Of a stretch of DNA of 64,000 bases, positions 1 through 8,001 are shown piece after piece. Source of the stretch: Planktosalinus sp963977065 (GTDB lineage: Bacteria; Bacteroidota; Bacteroidia; Flavobacteriales; Flavobacteriaceae). A program made the position numbers and the translations under genes. The notes beneath the pieces are model-generated. The model was not told where the DNA came from, searched no databases, and was given only the letters and a program-made list of their open reading frames with translations. The stretch is from assembly GCA_963977065.1 (NCBI GenBank), contig CAXBNF010000005.1:86325-150324 (forward strand). Direction: 5' to 3'. Position 1 is the first letter of the stretch, and each line of letters begins with the position of its first letter.

Positions 1-22
1 CAGCGAAATGCTGAAGAAGTGT

Positions 23-331
23 TTATGTAGTGGGAGGGGGTTTATTGAAATAATACCCGCTAAAAGTTGTAGAAATAAAAGGCGATGAATATTCAACCTG
101 AAAAGGCTCAGGAATAAATAAAACCGGAATGGATATTTGTGGTATCTCAGGAGTAAAAGTTACCGGACTGTTTTCTGAATTTACTGTGTAAAATTCACAG
201 AGTTCACAATCGTGTAGGGGTTCTTCCTGTTCAAAGGTGTGGGTAAAAGCGTGTAAATTCACCACTTTCAATAAAACGAAAGCAATGACAAAAAAATAGC
301 TAATAAATTGTTTGTATTCTTTTATACACAT
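23..331 (-). CDS. Small exported His/Cys-rich protein, DUF2946-like
   Basis: A 102-residue protein with an N-terminal hydrophobic segment (about residues 8-28) that could be a signal peptide or membrane anchor. It is followed by a cluster of potential metal ligands, HAFTHTF and then HDCELC, and by a proline-rich tail ending YFNKPPPTT. The layout (hydrophobic start, H-x-x-x-H, C-x-x-C, terminal Y-x-x-x-PP) resembles the small exported proteins of the DUF2946 type that often precede copper or other metal TonB receptors. No such receptor is visible because the window starts 22 bases beyond its stop. The metal role is inferred from the ligands only. The gene is complete and reads out of the window on the minus strand. 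Confidence 0.6.
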   Translation of the reverse strand: MCIKEYKQFISYFFVIAFVLLKVVNLHAFTHTFEQEEPLHDCELCEFYTVNSENSPVTFTPEIPQISIPVLFIPEPFQVEYSSPFISTTFSGYYFNKPPPTT

Positions 332-436
332 AATTGATGCTAATATAAAAAATAATTGTCACTTTAAGTACCTTCATTTATCTTTTCAAAATTGGCAGTG
401 TTTTTTTGAATCATTTAAAAACAAATAATCACATCA

Positions 437-862
437 CTATTCATTCTTATTATACTGTGAATCCGGTTTTGTTAGTTTTAGAATATCGGTCATCATTTTG
501 ACATAGATGGCTTTTTTCCCGCGAGTAGCAATGGGAAACACGAGTAACTCCGGATTGTTTTGGAGGATTTTAACGGCATCTTCGGTCCCTACTTCTGTAG
601 CCTTTTCAAATTTTTCTTTGAAAGCAGGATGGTCTTTCTCCAGAAAGTCGGTTACTTTGACTCCCAGCATTTCTGCCAGTTCGACCCACTGGGTACCAGT
701 CACTTTGGTTTTTTTTATGTCAATAGCATTGAGTTTTGCATCTGAAGATTCTGCATAAGCCAACGCCTTTTTTGATATTTTATGTTCAGGATAGTAGTAA
801 AAGTTTAGTTGACGTTCATTTTCAGATAGTACTCCCATTTTGTTTTCGTTTTGATTAGTCAT
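437..862 (-). CDS. ArsC/Spx-like thioredoxin-fold protein lacking cysteines
   Basis: A 141-residue soluble protein whose order of segments matches the flavobacterial arsenate-reductase-like (ArsC/Spx/YffB) family: an N-terminal beta strand (NFYYYPE), a helix, the K-T-K-V-T-GTQW-x-E-L segment, then ILQNNPELLVFPI, where the family has its Arg-Pro-hydrophobic strand. The protein contains no cysteine, so it cannot catalyse the thiol-dependent arsenate reduction of the name-giving enzymes. A binding or regulatory role is more likely. It stands alone with about 100 bases of gap on either side and no obvious partner gene. Confidence 0.65.
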   Translation of the reverse strand: MTNQNENKMGVLSENERQLNFYYYPEHKISKKALAYAESSDAKLNAIDIKKTKVTGTQWVELAEMLGVKVTDFLEKDHPAFKEKFEKATEVGTEDAVKILQNNPELLVFPIATRGKKAIYVKMMTDILKLTKPDSQYNKNE

Positions 863-1009
863 GATTAGCTGTTTTTATTCTTAAATCTTAAAATACAATA
901 ATTTATGAGATTTGGCAAATTGCCTTAACATCACTTTAGGTAAATTAGGTAAATAATGGGGAAAAATTTGTATCTTAATACCTGCTAGAGAACCATTAAA
1001 AAATGAAAT

Positions 1010-1255
1010 ATGCGTATCGTAAAAAAAATTTTCTTAATCCTCTTTGTAATTTTGATTGTTATCTTTTCTGTTCAGAACAGTCAAACCATAACCATAGCGT
1101 TTTTTAACTGGAGTATAAAACTGCCTGTATCCCTAATAATTATTCTGATTTACATTCTGGGTATGACCACAGGTGGAATTATTTCTTCGGTGATAAGAAC
1201 TCTGGCAGAGCCAAAAAAAGTAAAACAAAAGGACGATTCCCAGCTTCAGGAGTAA
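1010..1255 (+). CDS. LapA-domain (DUF1049) inner-membrane protein
   Basis: An 81-residue protein with two transmembrane helices (about residues 5-20 and 38-62) separated by the S-V-Q-N-S-Q-T-I-T-I-x-F-F-N-W signature of the LapA/YciS (DUF1049) family. A short charged cytoplasmic tail follows. In enteric bacteria LapA works with LapB in controlling LpxC turnover and LPS assembly. Whether this distant homologue does so is unknown, and no LapB-like TPR gene is adjacent. It is 35 bases upstream of the next forward gene, so the two may be co-transcribed. Confidence 0.75.
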   Translation: MRIVKKIFLILFVILIVIFSVQNSQTITIAFFNWSIKLPVSLIIILIYILGMTTGGIISSVIRTLAEPKKVKQKDDSQLQE

Positions 1256-1290
1256 TTTTTTATAGCTTTGTACTTTTTATTTATTATATT

Positions 1291-1503
1291 ATGGAAAAAC
1301 AACCCAACAACCCTTTGCACGGAGTTACTTTAGTTACAATTCTTAAGTTTTTAGTAGAAAAACACGGATGGGAACGTTTGGGTGATTCCATTCCGATTCG
1401 TTGTTTTACTCACAACCCGTCCATAAAGTCGAGTTTGACTTTTTTGCGAAAAACACCCTGGGCACGAGAAAAAGTGGAGCAATTGTATCTAAAAAGTATT
1501 TAG
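1291..1503 (+). CDS. VF530 family (DUF2132) small DNA-binding-like protein
   Basis: A 70-residue protein matching the VF530/DUF2132 family almost end to end: NNPLHGVTL near the N terminus, a central HGWERLGDSIPIRCF block, and the C-terminal SSLTFLRKTPWAREKVEQLY. The family is known from a structure with some resemblance to DNA-binding folds, but its biological role is unproven. The gene starts 35 bases after the LapA-like gene. Assignment to the family is confident; function is not. Confidence 0.8.
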   Translation: MEKQPNNPLHGVTLVTILKFLVEKHGWERLGDSIPIRCFTHNPSIKSSLTFLRKTPWAREKVEQLYLKSI

Positions 1504-1549
1504 ACTCAACTAGATATTCACTTGCGACCATCAATATGGGTTCTACCAA

Positions 1550-2029
1550 CTAAACAAACCCTTCCTCTTCCAGTTGCAACCTGAAATCATATTGTAAATC
1601 TTCATGCAACGTCTCTATTTTTTTATGAATGAATGCAAGCTGCCGCTCTAAAATATTCAACAAGGTTTTGTCCCTTTTAATTGTGGGTTCCAGGTTTTTA
1701 AGTTGCACACAAAAGTAGAGGAGGAGTTCTACTTCAGTTTCTTTTTTTAGTGAATAGCGAATGTATTTCTTTAAGTTCTTCAGTATTTTCCTAATGCTTT
1801 TTCGCATCCAGTAATAGTTTTTGGTATTGATGGCTTCCAGTTGGGTATCTATTTCGCGCTTGACGCTTTCAACATAGCCAACTTCGTCCTGCGACTCAAA
1901 CAACAAATAGGTGAGGAGTTCCTTGTTTTCCTTTTTAAAACGAGAAAGCCGCAGGCACAGCTCAAGCAACTCATCGGTGGAGCGGTACTGCAGTTCTTTT
2001 TTGAGTTGGGTGACGGTAGCTGTTTTCAT
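1550..2029 (-). CDS. Conserved hypothetical helical protein
   Basis: A 159-residue protein, almost entirely alpha-helical and rich in Lys, Glu and Leu (for example the RKSIRKILKNLKKYIRY stretch), with no signal peptide or membrane segment. It is not assigned to a characterised family here. The length and composition look like an orphan protein common in Flavobacteriaceae. It is convergent with the VF530-like gene. Coding use is consistent with its neighbours, so it is probably real. Function unknown. Confidence 0.6.
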   Translation of the reverse strand: MKTATVTQLKKELQYRSTDELLELCLRLSRFKKENKELLTYLLFESQDEVGYVESVKREIDTQLEAINTKNYYWMRKSIRKILKNLKKYIRYSLKKETEVELLLYFCVQLKNLEPTIKRDKTLLNILERQLAFIHKKIETLHEDLQYDFRLQLEEEGFV

Positions 2030-2115
2030 AATTAAAAGGCAATTATTGAAATTGGCTGGAATAAATTTGCATCCCTTACATTGAATTACAATTTAAAAGA
2101 GATCAAATTACTAGA

Positions 2116-2730
2116 CTACTCTTCGAGTTTGGCGATTAAGTCTGGGTAATTATTTATATCAACATGCATTTTGCCACCAATCATCACAACAGGATTCTCC
2201 ATAGTCTCAGGGTCAAAGCCTGAACTTCTAAGATAAGGTGTGAGTTGGTTTCTCATACTTTCATTTTCAGCTAATTTTTCAACCTTATAGTTGAAGGGAC
2301 TTTCATCCAATTGGCTCATTAATGTATCACAAGAAATGCAATTTTGAGGGATAATGACCGTAATGGGGTATTGAGGCGTGATTTTTATGAGTTCAAATTC
2401 CTTTTTGAGCACTCTGTGGGAAAGTGAATCAGAGATTTCGAGTTCATAAACATATTGAGGTGTTTTATCGCGCTCAATAACCAGACTGGTCAGGTTTACT
2501 TTGGATCTGCCGGGGACTCTTATTTTGCGCCCCATACTACGCGGTTCCCTAAAGCCGGTGCCTTTAATGGTAATGGTCACATCATAATCTTTTAAAGTAT
2601 TGTTGAGCGCAAAAATATTTAAGCGGTTGTTGACTTGTTCATCGACTATTTTAATGGGTTTAAAAGGAACTTGCGAATGCGCAACAAATGAAATTGAAAA
2701 AATGACGAGGACAATCAATAGGTTTTTCAA
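2116..2730 (-). CDS. Exported thioredoxin/glutaredoxin-fold protein with CISC motif
   Basis: A 204-residue protein with a signal peptide (residues 1-20, ending VAHSQ), an N-terminal beta-rich domain (about 25-115) and a C-terminal glutaredoxin-like domain. That domain begins with a beta strand (TVIIP) followed by the redox motif C131-I-S-C134. The usual cis-proline appears at NPVVMIGG, about residue 180. It probably acts as a periplasmic thiol-disulfide protein. The N-terminal domain has no recognised family and may hold the partner-binding function. Transcribed alone. Confidence 0.65.
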   Translation of the reverse strand: MKNLLIVLVIFSISFVAHSQVPFKPIKIVDEQVNNRLNIFALNNTLKDYDVTITIKGTGFREPRSMGRKIRVPGRSKVNLTSLVIERDKTPQYVYELEISDSLSHRVLKKEFELIKITPQYPITVIIPQNCISCDTLMSQLDESPFNYKVEKLAENESMRNQLTPYLRSSGFDPETMENPVVMIGGKMHVDINNYPDLIAKLEE

Positions 2731-2924
2731 AGCGATATGTAGTGTTGGTTATTTAGTGCTTAAAGATAAGACAATGGGAAGTAATTAAAAAATATGTTTT
2801 TAAGGTATTTAAACAGAGAGTATAAAAAGTACGATAAGTTTAATAATCATCCGGTTGAAGTTAACAGATTATTTTTTAATTTTAAAAATGAAAAAAACAA
2901 CAACCTTTAACTAATTAAACAACA

Positions 2925-3317
2925 ATGACAACACCACCTAAAAACCCATTTACCTGGGTCGAAATTTATGTAGAAGAAATGAGCAGGGCTCAGAAATTCT
3001 ATGAAACTGTATTGGCAATCCAATTAGACAAGTTACCCATGCCTGAGGGTATGGGCGAGATGGAAATGTTGAGTTTTCCCTGGAATGAAGAGGGCAAAAA
3101 CATCAGCGGGGCCCTGGTGAAAATGGAAAATATGAACCCGGGTGCCGGGGGTACTATGGTTTACTTTGCCTGTGATGATTGTTCCCTGGAAGAAAGCCGA
3201 ATTGAAAATGCAGGAGGGAAGGTTTTACAACCCAAAATGTCAATTGGAGACTATGGGTTTTGTACCCTTTTTATGGATACCGAAGGCAATACTGTGGGTC
3301 TGCATTCTATGAAGTAA
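2925..3317 (+). CDS. VOC (glyoxalase/bleomycin-resistance fold) protein
   Basis: A 130-residue protein with the paired beta-alpha-beta-beta-beta units of the vicinal oxygen chelate superfamily. Recognisable elements are the opening FTWVEIYVEEMSRAQKFYE, a middle MVYFACDD strand and the terminal LFMDTEGNTVGLHS with the family G-N-x-x-G-L-H-S ending. Members include lyases, dioxygenases and resistance proteins, so the substrate cannot be named. It belongs to the common stand-alone group often annotated as glyoxalase/bleomycin resistance protein. Confidence 0.8.
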   Translation: MTTPPKNPFTWVEIYVEEMSRAQKFYETVLAIQLDKLPMPEGMGEMEMLSFPWNEEGKNISGALVKMENMNPGAGGTMVYFACDDCSLEESRIENAGGKVLQPKMSIGDYGFCTLFMDTEGNTVGLHSMK

Positions 3318-3462
3318 ATATATACTTGAAGATTTGGATTTAAAATTTCCTTTTTTGTGATGATACGCAATGCCTTTTCAGTATTTGGGTTGAGGGAATA
3401 GTACTTTTAATGAAGTGCAGGAAACCAACAAATCAAAAACAAATAGTGTACATTTAAAAAGA

Positions 3463-4227
3463 ATGAACAGATTACTAAGTTTCCTTTTTTCAATTTCCCT
3501 AATTGGTTGTTGCAATGAACCAAAGTTGCTTCAAAACGGACTGACTAAAAAAGCCAGCAAAATAACAGAATATACATTTATAATAGAAGAAGATTCTCTT
3601 AACAACAAAAACAAAGATACGTTATCAATCATAGAGAAGAAATACAACGAAAATGACCAGATAATTAGCAGGCACCAAAAGGATGTATTTGCAGACGAAA
3701 GTTTTGATATTCAATACACTTATAATGAAAACAAAAAGATTCAACAAGAAATTGTAACATTTCCTGACGACAGTTTGGTTTATATAGTTGATTACTTCTA
3801 TAAAGACACCTTACTAGTTAAAACGACAGCAGATATTAACAATGATATTTTTCAATTAATACAGAGGGGTTGGTATCAATATAATTCACAAAATGATTTA
3901 CTAGAGCATTCATCAAAGCTAATTTATATTAATAATTATACAAACGATACAATTTTAAATACGAATGAAATTAGTACATATGACGCCGACTTTTTAATTG
4001 AAACAAAACTGTTTAATTATATCAATCCAGAAAGATCTAGAACTACTAAATATGTTTATAGTTGTGGGTTATTAAAGAAAATGAGCGCTTATAACAGAAA
4101 TGATTCATTGATTGCTATAACAAAATATAAGTACCAATATGATAAATATAGGAATTGGATAGCAAGAGAATCCTTTGAAAATAACAAGCTGAATTATATT
4201 ATTTTTAGGGATATAGATTATAAATAA
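3463..4227 (+). CDS. Putative lipoprotein with YD-like repeats
   Basis: A 254-residue protein. I chose the ATG at 3463 rather than the in-frame GTG at 3415 because it places a lipoprotein signal (MNRLLSFLFSISLIGC) at the very N terminus, with Cys16 or the following Cys as the lipidated residue. The rest consists of repeated short beta strands with tyrosines (IQYTYNENKK, VDYFYKDTLL, TKYKYQYDKYRNW), resembling the YD-like repeat surface proteins of Bacteroidota. Its AT content looks higher than that of the genes around it. Function unknown. Confidence 0.6.
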   Translation: MNRLLSFLFSISLIGCCNEPKLLQNGLTKKASKITEYTFIIEEDSLNNKNKDTLSIIEKKYNENDQIISRHQKDVFADESFDIQYTYNENKKIQQEIVTFPDDSLVYIVDYFYKDTLLVKTTADINNDIFQLIQRGWYQYNSQNDLLEHSSKLIYINNYTNDTILNTNEISTYDADFLIETKLFNYINPERSRTTKYVYSCGLLKKMSAYNRNDSLIAITKYKYQYDKYRNWIARESFENNKLNYIIFRDIDYK

Positions 4228-4578
4228 TTTGTATAATTGATTGTTATAACAATGACTTATAATTTATATTATGTAAAATAGAAATAAATCAACTATTCTA
4301 TTCCACTTCTTCTTTAAAAGCATTTCTATAGTTTTCCAAAAGAAATAAAAAAACAATTTAGTACCAGTTTAATTATATAGACTGAATTTTATTTTGCTTT
4401 TTAAAAACCTTCTCTAATTGTTTTTTTAAACTATTTAAAAATTTTTAAAACCAAAAATTAAATTCTTACGTAGATACTTACAAATACTAGAATTATATAA
4501 CATAAAAACGTATTTATATGTATTATATCGATGTATTAAGAATTTTTTTGTATGTTTGTTATCCCTATCTATAAGACC
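4228..4578 (+). other. AT-rich intergenic region
   Basis: About 350 bases without a credible gene on either strand, rich in A/T runs. The only feature I can point to is TATGTTTG at 4551-4558, a match to the Bacteroidota -7 consensus TAnnTTTG. It lies just upstream of the first QVGI gene and supports a start at 4579 rather than an ATG inside the box. No TTG is present at the proper -33 distance. Confidence 0.5.
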
Positions 4579-5199
4579 ATGAAACATTTAACACTTAGCT
4601 CGATGGTAGCTGGGTTGTTAATTCTTCAAGTTAGCATTGGTACTGCTCAGGTAGGAATTAACACCACCACACCCAGAACAACACTCGAAGTTGGCGGTTC
4701 GACGCTGATTTCTGATGACCTTGAAATAGGCATTATTAAATCCATGGATGATTTGGACGCTTCCACATTTCTTATTCAGGATGTGGATAACAAAGTAAGG
4801 GCTCTTGATGTGAGTAACCCCACTGGTGCAGCTTTGGGTTATATACAAGAGTATGTGATTGTGAATGCCAATCTTGATTGGGTGTTGAATTTTGATACTC
4901 AAATAGATGCCAATGATTTTGATTTGATAAGCATTTCAGCTTATTATGATACTGAACTGGCGCTAACAAACAATCTTGATAAATTCAGTATGCCCTATAC
5001 GGCTGCATTTGTTCAAAATGGAACATGGAGAATCATAGCCGATTTTCCTGCAGCACAAAACCTTGATACAAATCAGGTGGGCACCTGGATCATTACCACT
5101 TTAATTTTTTCAAAAGATTTATCTAAACAGCTTGGCGTGATTGAAGTCCCTATGAACAATCAATCCATAAATAGTGCAGTAACCCCCATTATTGACTAA
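4579..5199 (+). CDS. Secreted QVGI-type protein, first of three paralogues
   Basis: A 206-residue protein starting at the ATG at 4579, which gives a clean signal peptide (MKHLTLSSMVAGLLILQ to GTAQ). The mature protein begins QVGINTTTPRTTLEVGG, a motif widespread at the N terminus of flavobacterial secreted proteins and resembling the start of phage tail-fibre repeats. A short amphipathic linker follows, then a beta-sandwich-like C-terminal domain with no recognised family. Twelve bases separate it from the next gene, so the three paralogues probably form one operon. There is no type IX C-terminal signal. Function unknown. Confidence 0.65.
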   Translation: MKHLTLSSMVAGLLILQVSIGTAQVGINTTTPRTTLEVGGSTLISDDLEIGIIKSMDDLDASTFLIQDVDNKVRALDVSNPTGAALGYIQEYVIVNANLDWVLNFDTQIDANDFDLISISAYYDTELALTNNLDKFSMPYTAAFVQNGTWRIIADFPAAQNLDTNQVGTWIITTLIFSKDLSKQLGVIEVPMNNQSINSAVTPIID

Positions 5200-5211
5200 A
5201 TATACCTGCTT

Positions 5212-5844
5212 ATGCTTAAAAAAACTACGCTACTACTATTTAGTTTTTTCCTGTCTTTTTTCACTTTTTCACAAGTGGGAATAGGAACTACTAATCCCGA
5301 AACAGACTTACACATCGCCGGTGAACTGCTTGTGCAAGAGGAATTTACTATCAAACCTCTCCCCGCTGCCACAATGGCTGATGAAGATTTCAAACTGGTT
5401 ACCCGATTGACAAACTCAATCCCGGAAGGCGAAATTGCCATCCTCAATGTGGATTCTTTAACAGTCGCCCCCATTAATGTGGTCAACTATGAATTTACAA
5501 ATATTAGTCGTGATAATCTCAGAAACGTTAATTTACAATACAATGCAGATAAATATGTGGTGGGAGTTGCAAATTTCAGGTATGTGGGTGATGCCATTGA
5601 AAAACAAGACGGTACCGGTGGAAAAACCATAGGAACCTTTGTTATACGCACTTTTATTGAAAATAATCAATGGCGTCTTGAAATAAGAAACAGAGATTTA
5701 GACCTTGCTGATGCCAAGTCGGTTACTTATTTTGTAACCCTCATTGTCTATGACAAGTCTTATTACCGAAACTTACCCGCCATTGTGACCAACCTTGGTG
5801 GTGCTAACACAGGTACCGCTTCTGCCCTTCCTGATATTTATTAA
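5212..5844 (+). CDS. Secreted QVGI-type protein, second of three paralogues
   Basis: A 210-residue protein with a signal peptide (MLKKTTLLLFSFFLSFFTFS) and mature start QVGIGTTNPETDLHIAGE. It shares the plan of its neighbours: the QVGI motif, then a segment naming reference values (IAILNVDSLTVAPINV), then an all-beta domain of about 130 residues ending in an aliphatic I-V-Y-D strand and a proline-rich tail (ASALPDIY). The tails of the second and third genes are alike (NTGTASALP and ETGIAPLP), supporting duplication. Ten bases separate it from the third gene. Confidence 0.65.
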   Translation: MLKKTTLLLFSFFLSFFTFSQVGIGTTNPETDLHIAGELLVQEEFTIKPLPAATMADEDFKLVTRLTNSIPEGEIAILNVDSLTVAPINVVNYEFTNISRDNLRNVNLQYNADKYVVGVANFRYVGDAIEKQDGTGGKTIGTFVIRTFIENNQWRLEIRNRDLDLADAKSVTYFVTLIVYDKSYYRNLPAIVTNLGGANTGTASALPDIY

Positions 5845-5854
5845 AAACAGCGTT

Positions 5855-6499
5855 ATGAAATACTTACTTATTTTATTCTTGTTTATTTGTTGTGTTTCCT
5901 CCCGGGCTCAAGTGGGCATCAACACCCAAACCCCTTCTACTGAACTTGATGTACAGGGTAGTGTGAAAATAGATGAAAAGCTCTATTTGGAAAACCCCGG
6001 AAACTCAACTCAAATAAGAGGTTCTAAACTTTTGATACAGAAAACAGATGAGGAAATTATTGAATATGACATCAATCAGAGTAAATATGGACCAATAAAT
6101 TATGCACAGTTTATTTTTAGAGAAACGTCCACAAACGGTTTGCGCAATTATGACACAAAAATAAGTACTCAAGACTATATTGTAACTTTGCAGGGATACT
6201 ATTTTACCGCGGAAAATAATGATACCAATGTGCTCTTAAGAAGTAATGAAAACGAGAATTTTATTGAAGGATATCAGTTTTATGCTTATCCCAATCCGGC
6301 AACAGAAACCTGGTTTATCAGAGCTTTTGTTAACAATTCTACTTTTAGGAGCGGTGCCGGTTATAATGAAAATCCGGTTGATATCTTTTTAAATATCATC
6401 ATTTATAGAAATGGCTTTATAGCGAAACGTATTGCTCCCATTTCAGTGAATTTAAACAATGCTGAAACCGGTATTGCTCCCCTACCCGCCGGGTTTTAA
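5855..6499 (+). CDS. Secreted QVGI-type protein, third of three paralogues
   Basis: A 214-residue protein. The ATG at 5855 is preferred over an upstream in-frame start because it begins a typical signal peptide (MKYLLILFLFICCVSSRAQ). The mature protein starts QVGINTQTPSTELDVQGS. The C-terminal beta domain (about residues 80-214) contains strands equivalent to those of the two upstream genes and ends NNAETGIAPLPAGF. Probably co-transcribed with them. The family is recognisable only by its N-terminal motif. The role could be surface-associated or structural, which is inference. Confidence 0.65.
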   Translation: MKYLLILFLFICCVSSRAQVGINTQTPSTELDVQGSVKIDEKLYLENPGNSTQIRGSKLLIQKTDEEIIEYDINQSKYGPINYAQFIFRETSTNGLRNYDTKISTQDYIVTLQGYYFTAENNDTNVLLRSNENENFIEGYQFYAYPNPATETWFIRAFVNNSTFRSGAGYNENPVDIFLNIIIYRNGFIAKRIAPISVNLNNAETGIAPLPAGF

Positions 6500-6635
6500 A
6501 AAACCTATTGATTATGCTGCATTAACATTCTTTAACATTAGCTGTTAAACCTATATCAACTCACACAAAATTAAGAGCTTTACATCTGTGTTTTTGTATA
6601 TTAATGTAATTATAAACACTAAAATTAAATAAATT

Positions 6636-7124
6636 ATGCAAACTACAAGAGAAGAAGCAAGAAAAGAAAGTAAAGAAAATTTAGTTGGTAATTTGCAAGG
6701 ATTATTGGAAAAAAACTATGATGCTGAAAAAGGTTTCAGAAATGCACTCAACAATGCTAATAATGAGCAACTTAAAAGTTTTTTAAAGAAACAGGCAGAA
6801 CAACGTAATCGTTTTGCAACCGAGTTGGATAATGAGCTAAGAGCTCTTAATAAAAAACCAAAAGAAAACGGAAGTGCCACAGGTGCCATTCACCGCACTT
6901 GGATTGATTTTAAAAGCAGTATTGCCGGAAACAATGATGAGGCGGTGCTGGAAGAATGCATTCGCGGTGAAAAAGCCAGTGAAAAAGAATACCGTAATTC
7001 TCTGAAAGAGAATCACTTTCCGCCAAAGGTAGAAAATGTGCTCAATAAACATTTAAATGAAATTCAAACAACCCTTTCACAAGTCAGGACGCTAGAAAAT
7101 TTAGCTGAACGAAATGATTTATAA
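6636..7124 (+). CDS. PA2169 family four-helix-bundle protein (DUF2383)
   Basis: A 162-residue soluble helical protein matching the PA2169/DUF2383 ferritin-like four-helix family. It opens with a helix containing LLEKNYDAEKGFRNA, has a second helix FLKKQAEQRNRFATEL, a linker ending GAIHRTWIDFKS, then helices with EECIRGEKASEKEYRNS and LNEIQTTLSQVRTLE. Family members are often induced by stress, and their biochemical role is unclear. Potential metal ligands (Glu/His) sit on the helices. A strong hairpin terminator follows the stop. Confidence 0.8.
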   Translation: MQTTREEARKESKENLVGNLQGLLEKNYDAEKGFRNALNNANNEQLKSFLKKQAEQRNRFATELDNELRALNKKPKENGSATGAIHRTWIDFKSSIAGNNDEAVLEECIRGEKASEKEYRNSLKENHFPPKVENVLNKHLNEIQTTLSQVRTLENLAERNDL

Positions 7125-7141
7125 TGTTCTCGTTTTGAATG

Positions 7142-7175
7142 AAAAATCCCAAATCTTTTGATTTGGGATTTTTTT
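7142..7175. terminator. Rho-independent terminator between convergent genes
   Basis: A perfect 14-bp stem (7142-7155 with 7160-7173), loop TTTT, followed by a T run on the plus strand. The A run at its left side provides a T run on the minus strand too, so it can end both the PA2169-like gene and the convergent gene ending at 7211. Confidence 0.85.
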
Positions 7176-7210
7176 ATCATTTTAAAACCGTTCACTAAAT
7201 AAAATATTTT

Positions 7211-7756
7211 TTAAAATTTAGTAAGACTAAAGCTTTGACCTTCGACTGAAATATCAATCTGTGCTTTGTTATGGGGCAGGGTAATTACTGTCATTCCGTC
7301 TCTGAACTGAAAACTCTTTGTCTGCCCTTTTTCCATCATTACACCGTGCATATCTGTGACTAATTTCAAATCGCCTTTATTTAAACGTTCAAATTGCCTC
7401 TCATTTTCAAATAGCATCAATTGGCTAAATGATTTGTCTTCCAAATCAAATCCTGCATCGGGCTGTGTGACTTGAACAATACCAATTACTTTTCCATTTG
7501 AATATAATGCTCCCTGACCGGCAACTCCTTCTTTTGCATAAGTTCCCTCTTTTAGTTCAGGAAAAATGACATAAGCATACGCATTTAAAATTAAATCAGC
7601 CAACTCAGGATTGTTCTTTATATAAGTTGTTTTTGTTTCTTGGGCTGCACTAATAACTTTTAAGTCTTCTTTTGTTTGTCCGGTTGTCAGGTTGATTAAA
7701 AAGATTGCTAAAATTGCAATAAATGTTTTTCTTAAATTTTTATAGTTCGAATTCAT
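7211..7756 (-). CDS. Exported SYLF-like (Ysc84-type) protein
   Basis: A 181-residue protein with a signal peptide (about residues 1-26). The mature part follows the outline of the SYLF lipid-binding domain: a helix, then AYVIFPELKEG, GVAGQGALYSNGKVIG, a beta strand with TQPDAGFDL, and the S-x-x-Q-L-M-L-F-x-N segment that matches the family position for S-x-x-Q-v-I-L-f-x-n. Bacterial SYLF proteins are periplasmic and poorly characterised. Family assignment is from pattern recognition and could be wrong. A search against PF04366 would settle it. Confidence 0.55.
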   Translation of the reverse strand: MNSNYKNLRKTFIAILAIFLINLTTGQTKEDLKVISAAQETKTTYIKNNPELADLILNAYAYVIFPELKEGTYAKEGVAGQGALYSNGKVIGIVQVTQPDAGFDLEDKSFSQLMLFENERQFERLNKGDLKLVTDMHGVMMEKGQTKSFQFRDGMTVITLPHNKAQIDISVEGQSFSLTKF

Positions 7757-7947
7757 AATTTATAAATATTTGGTTACTATAATAATATAACAAAATTAGA
7801 GCCTGTAGAGTGTTAATCAACTGTTATTTTTGAAGATTTATAAAAGCTGGTTTCTGTTTGTATTCATTTAATCAAGCAAAAGTTTTATGATTTTCCGGCA
7901 GGTTCACAGTCAATTTAATATTTCTTTCCGAATGTATATGTATATAA

Positions 7948-7980
7948 AAAGCCTTCTAAAAATGACATTTAGAAGGCTTT
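7948..7980 (-). terminator. Terminator of the exported-protein operon
   Basis: Thirteen-base inverted repeat (7948-7960 and 7968-7980, loop of seven bases), with the minus-strand stem running into a T-rich stretch. It lies 21 bases beyond the stop of the minus-strand gene ending at 8002. Confidence 0.75.
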
Positions 7981-8001
7981 AAACGCAAATCTATTCTTAT
8001 G

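Noticed and set aside
2888..2914. Short ATG-initiated leader frame of eight codons before the VOC gene
   Set aside because: Too short and A-rich to separate from chance; no attenuator hairpin follows.
4579..6499. QVGI genes as a prophage tail-fibre cluster
   Set aside because: Each has its own signal peptide and no phage structural, lysis or integrase gene is nearby; the motif is common in flavobacterial secreted proteins.
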